A stretch of 35,406 nt of DNA from Chloroflexota bacterium (GTDB lineage Bacteria > Chloroflexota > Anaerolineae > Anaerolineales > VGOW01). The translations under genes and the position numbers were made by a program. How positions within the stretch are numbered: the stretch's first letter is position 1; each line of letters starts with the position of its first letter. The notes below the pieces were generated by a model that saw only the letters and a program-made list of their open reading frames with translations, was not told where the DNA came from and did no database searches. Shown here piece by piece: positions 33,179 through 35,406 of this stretch. The DNA lies in NCBI GenBank assembly GCA_016213135.1, contig JACRBQ010000136.1, forward strand, positions 1 to 35,406, written 5' to 3'.

Positions 33179-33495
33179 GCGGAGAAGGCGGATTGACGGC
33201 CATGGATGAACTCGAAGAGCGTAGACTGGCGATCATCCGGCCTTATCTGCTTCCGGTGGACGAGCATGGCAATCCGCGAAGCGCGATTGAGGCCGCGCGA
33301 CAGTTCGGCGTGGACATTGAGCAGTTAGAACGCTTTCGGCAGTTGACGCCCACGCAACGCCTACAACATTTAGAGGCCATGATGGAATTTGTTGTGACAG
33401 CGCGGGCGTCGTTGGAACGCCAGAAAGGGCAGGAGAAACGTGCAAAAGAGCAAGCCCGATTACGTCAAAATACTGCGCCTGCTCGTCGAGCATGA
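33175..33495 (+). CDS. Small helical protein, putative partner of the nucleotidyltransferase
   Basis: The 106-residue protein reads ERRLAIIRPYLLPVDEHGNP, then RSAIEAARQFGVDIEQLERF, then RQLTPTQRLQHLEAMMEFVV, with a basic Gln/Lys-rich tail. The LTPxQRLxxLE motif is like that of short proteins encoded next to nucleotidyltransferase toxin-like genes, where it is often spPeeRLrwLee. A small helix-turn-helix-like part (IEAARQFGVDIEQLERF) could bind DNA. It starts within ATGA of hppD and overlaps the nucleotidyltransferase gene by 56 nt. The antitoxin role is inferred from context only. Confidence 0.6.
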   Translation: MSGEGGLTAMDELEERRLAIIRPYLLPVDEHGNPRSAIEAARQFGVDIEQLERFRQLTPTQRLQHLEAMMEFVVTARASLERQKGQEKRAKEQARLRQNTAPARRA

Positions 33496-33937
33496 CGTGA
33501 GCATGGTGGTGATCGGCGCGGTGGCGATGATTCTGCGCGCCGCCAGCCACACGACGTTTGACATTGATATTTGCTACGAGCAGTCGCCGGAAAACGCAGA
33601 GAGAGTTTGCCGCGCGCTTGCGCCAATTTGCCCGGCCATTCGCTCAGCCTTCATTGATACCATAGATTTGCTCGCCACCAATCCTCGGGGTGGAAATTTC
33701 AAAACCGACGCAGGCGAAATTGACCTGATGGCCGAAGTTTCCGGGCTAGGCGACTATAAGGCTGTGCAAAAACACGCAGCCCGTATTGAAGTTGACAGAT
33801 TCACTGTGGAGGTGCTTACCCTTGAAGGTTTGATCCGAGCCAAAGAAGCCGTCAATCGCCCCAAAGATCAAGAGCACCTTATCCTATTGCGCGCATTGAA
33901 AGAGATGGAAGACAAAGAGGCAGACGCCGAGGCATGA
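33440..33937 (+). CDS. Nucleotidyltransferase-superfamily protein (AbiEii/MenT-like)
   Basis: The 165-residue protein has a minimal nucleotidyltransferase motif: VVIGAVAMILRAASHTTFDI, with DID at 41-43, and a later GEIDLMAEVSGLGDYKAV, which may supply the third acidic residue. It ends in a helix with LTLEGLIRAKEAVNRPKDQE. This is the layout of DUF6036/AbiEii-type proteins, several of which are toxins that modify tRNA or nucleotides. The classical GS motif is reduced to GA, so catalytic competence is uncertain. GTG is the start because AGGAG lies 6 nt upstream. Both ends overlap neighbours (56 nt and 4 nt), fixing it inside the tyrosine-degradation operon. Confidence 0.72.
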   Translation: MQKSKPDYVKILRLLVEHDVSMVVIGAVAMILRAASHTTFDIDICYEQSPENAERVCRALAPICPAIRSAFIDTIDLLATNPRGGNFKTDAGEIDLMAEVSGLGDYKAVQKHAARIEVDRFTVEVLTLEGLIRAKEAVNRPKDQEHLILLRALKEMEDKEADAEA

Positions 33938-34944
33938 AATACGCCACCTTCGTGACTCCTGATTCCCCTCGCGAGCCGAGGCTCGGCGCGGTGTTGACGG
34001 GCGGCCCGGCAAACGGCGCGGTCATCGATCTGCAGGCGGCGCAAAGCTGGGCGCTCACGGCGCGCGGCCTGCCGCCCGAGCCGCTGCCCGGTTCGGTGTT
34101 CGAGCTGATCCATGCCGGGCAGGCGGCGTGGTTGTATGCGCGAAATTTGGTGAACGTGCTGGACGGGGTGAACCCGACCACGGTGACTACGGCGCAAAAG
34201 GCGCGGGTGGGTTGGCCGCTGGCCGAGGCCACGCTGTATCCGCCGCTGCCGCGCCCCATGAGCCTGCGCGACTTTTATGCCTTCGAGCAGCACGTCCTGG
34301 CGGCCTATGCCAACCGGGGTCGCGAGGTGCCGGAGGAGTGGTACGAGTTCCCCGCCTTCTATTTCACCAATCCCAATTCCATCTTCGGCACGGGTGAGGC
34401 CGTGCCTTGCCCCAAGCACACTCAGGCGCTGGATTACGAGTTGGAAATCGCCTGCGTCATCGGCAAAACCGGGCGGGACATCCCGGCAGAGAAAGCCGAG
34501 GGGCACATCTTTGGCTACATGATCATGAACGACTGGTCGGCGCGGGACATTCAGCGCAAGGAAATGAAGATGCTAGGCCCGGCCAAAGCCAAGGACTTTG
34601 CCACCTCGCTCGGCCCGTGGCTGGTGACGGTGGACGAGTTGCGCGACCGCGCCACCGGCAGACCGGGGGTGTTTGATCTGCAAATGTCGGCGCGGGTGAA
34701 CGGGGTGGAGCGTTCACGGGGCAACTTCAAAGACATTCACTACTCATTCGGCCAACTCATCGCGCACGCCTCCGAAGATGCGTTTTTGCTCGCGGGCGAC
34801 GTGATCGGCTCCGGCACGGTGGGCAGCGGCTGTTTGCTGGAGCTGACCAAGGGCCAAGGCCCGTGGCTCCGGCCGGGCGATGTGGTGGAGTTGGAGATTG
34901 AGCGGTTGGGGGTGTTGAGGAACAGGGTGAGCAGTAAACGATAG
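33934..34944 (+). CDS. Fumarylacetoacetate hydrolase family protein
   Basis: The 336-residue protein has the FAH fold with metal-binding and catalytic motifs: LRDFYAFEQHV, FYFTNPNSIFGTG, DYELEIACVIGKTGRDI, FGYMIMNDWSARDIQ and VIGSGTVGSG. These bind Mg or Ca and cleave a C-C bond in beta-diketo acids. Being in an operon with hppD, it is probably the fumarylacetoacetase of the homogentisate pathway, yielding fumarate and acetoacetate. The two-domain length fits the short bacterial type rather than the 420-residue classical one. It overlaps the nucleotidyltransferase stop (ATGA). Confidence 0.88.
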   Translation: MKYATFVTPDSPREPRLGAVLTGGPANGAVIDLQAAQSWALTARGLPPEPLPGSVFELIHAGQAAWLYARNLVNVLDGVNPTTVTTAQKARVGWPLAEATLYPPLPRPMSLRDFYAFEQHVLAAYANRGREVPEEWYEFPAFYFTNPNSIFGTGEAVPCPKHTQALDYELEIACVIGKTGRDIPAEKAEGHIFGYMIMNDWSARDIQRKEMKMLGPAKAKDFATSLGPWLVTVDELRDRATGRPGVFDLQMSARVNGVERSRGNFKDIHYSFGQLIAHASEDAFLLAGDVIGSGTVGSGCLLELTKGQGPWLRPGDVVELEIERLGVLRNRVSSKR

Positions 34945-35010
34945 CGCCGGTTTAGGACAAGAATACGAGGCCATGAAGACATACACAGGGGATTAACTTT
35001 GAGCCGACAT
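34945..35010. other. Non-coding gap
   Basis: Between the FAH stop and the end of the methyltransferase remnant I see no promoter, repeat or terminator of note. Confidence 0.5.
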
Positions 35011-35265
35011 CTACCTCTTGATGCGATAAGTTAGCCGATGTTCCTTCAACGCAGTGCCCAAATCCAACGCTATCTGATTTGGTTCGATCTGGCCGTGCGG
35101 AAGTTCCTGGGGCGGCGCGTAATTTGTGATCAGAACTTCCTTGTTCAACACCCGCGAATTGTTGCCCTTCTTCGTTCTCATCCCTGATGCTGACTGAACA
35201 GAGATGATGTAGTATTCTGAGAATAACTCACGTATCTGCGGCAGATCATATGAGGATAGAATCCA
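35011..35265 (-). pseudogene. D12-class adenine-specific DNA methyltransferase, C-terminal remnant
   Basis: The 84-residue stretch reads WILSSYDLPQIRELFSEYYI, then ISVQSASGMRTKKGNNSRVL, then NKEVLITNYAPP and a helical tail to RLTYRIKR and a TAG stop. LSxYDxPxIRELF, followed by SVxxxSxxRxxK and KEVLITNY, is the C-terminal signature of D12-class (Dam-like) N6-adenine methyltransferases. The 5' three quarters, including the DPPY motif, are absent. The sequence is cut exactly at 35266, where the IS66-like end (GTAAC...) begins, so the gene appears interrupted by the element. The rest of the gene may lie beyond the IS outside the window. The remaining gene has no promoter, so it is presumably inactive. 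Confidence 0.72.
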
Positions 35266-35266
35266 T

Positions 35267-35406
35267 GTAACTGCTCACGCAATTGACGGTTGAAGGAAAT
35301 GCAAAACAGGCGCACCCATCAGGTTAATCAACTTCTGAAAGACGTTTTCGCCCGCTCGCTTGGCGGTGTTCAACACCGTAGCCAAAGCGGCATAGGCCTG
35401 CGCACC
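35267..35406. mobile_element. IS66-like insertion sequence, one end (element continues beyond the window)
   Basis: The end begins GTAACTGCTCACGC, which fits the GTAA-type termini of IS66 elements, and contains the transposase stop only 8 nt inward. The target gene is cut at 35266. The other end and any target duplication are outside the window. Confidence 0.6.
35275..35406 (-). CDS. IS66-family transposase, C-terminal part (partial)
   Basis: The last 43 residues read GAQAYAALATVLNTAKRAGE, then NVFQKLINLMGAPVL and a short tail to the TGA at 35275. AxYAALATVLxTAKRxGxN resembles the C-terminal helix of IS66 TnpC proteins, where it ends the transposase a few bases inside the inverted repeat. The upstream portion is beyond the window, so catalytic residues cannot be checked. 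Other DDE families are possible but less likely given the terminal sequence. Confidence 0.6.
   Translation of the reverse strand, partial: GAQAYAALATVLNTAKRAGENVFQKLINLMGAPVLHFLQPSIA

Noticed and set aside
35267..35280. Ribosome-binding site or promoter for the methyltransferase remnant
   Set aside because: The sequence fits an IS66 end better, and no start codon with a proper site follows.

Overview
This 35.4 kb window is GC-rich bacterial chromosome. The gene content suggests a Chloroflexota (Anaerolineae-like) genome: a NACHT-type remnant with a glycine-rich linker, many palindromic intergenic repeats, a branched-chain-type 2-oxoacid dehydrogenase operon, a FadF/EtfD-like membrane Fe-S oxidoreductase, and scattered IS fragments. 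The phylum is an inference from gene style; there is no rRNA in the window, and I saw no tRNA.

Left edge (1-832): the 3' end of an IS110-type transposase runs into a truncated NACHT-protein N-terminus. Next come a malic enzyme, maeB (minus strand), with its terminator, and a two-gene TumE-like toxin-antitoxin module.

3.97-9.32 kb (minus strand) is a surface-polysaccharide cluster. It runs epimerase > four-helix-bundle protein > hddA heptose-7-phosphate kinase > sugar-1-phosphate transferase > gmhA isomerase > GT2 glycosyltransferase. Its spacers are filled with a 7-bp GATGAAC-type repeat. The sugar transferase appears to lack the family's catalytic Asp-Glu pair.

9.5-12.8 kb (plus strand): a small Cys-rich protein, the large membrane Fe-S oxidoreductase, a membrane-anchored Mrr-type nuclease and a gamma-carbonic-anhydrase-like protein. 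13.5-18.8 kb is a complete 2-oxoacid dehydrogenase operon (E1 alpha, E1 beta, E2, an SdpI-like membrane protein, E3). A second repeat family sits between its first three genes. 18.9-22.0 kb holds a CopD-like membrane protein, a class III aminotransferase and a thiolase. Together the Fe-S oxidoreductase, dehydrogenase complex, aminotransferase and thiolase fit amino-acid and acyl-CoA catabolism.

22.2-28.5 kb: a LysM lipoprotein, a Nudix hydrolase coupled to a TPR/zinc-ribbon membrane protein, then two tandem AHSA1-PDZ-DinB fusion genes. The second of these is missing its 5' end and carries a one-base frameshift. An ISKra4-type transposase scrap and a PIG-L deacetylase follow. 28.5-31.9 kb: greA with a terminator hairpin in its leader, lysS, and a probably leaderless DUF1786 gene (minus strand).

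32.0-34.9 kb is a tightly coupled operon in which 4-hydroxyphenylpyruvate dioxygenase and a fumarylacetoacetase-like hydrolase flank a small protein and a nucleotidyltransferase that look like a toxin-antitoxin pair. At the right edge, the 3' end of a D12-class adenine DNA methyltransferase is interrupted by an IS66-like element that runs off the window.
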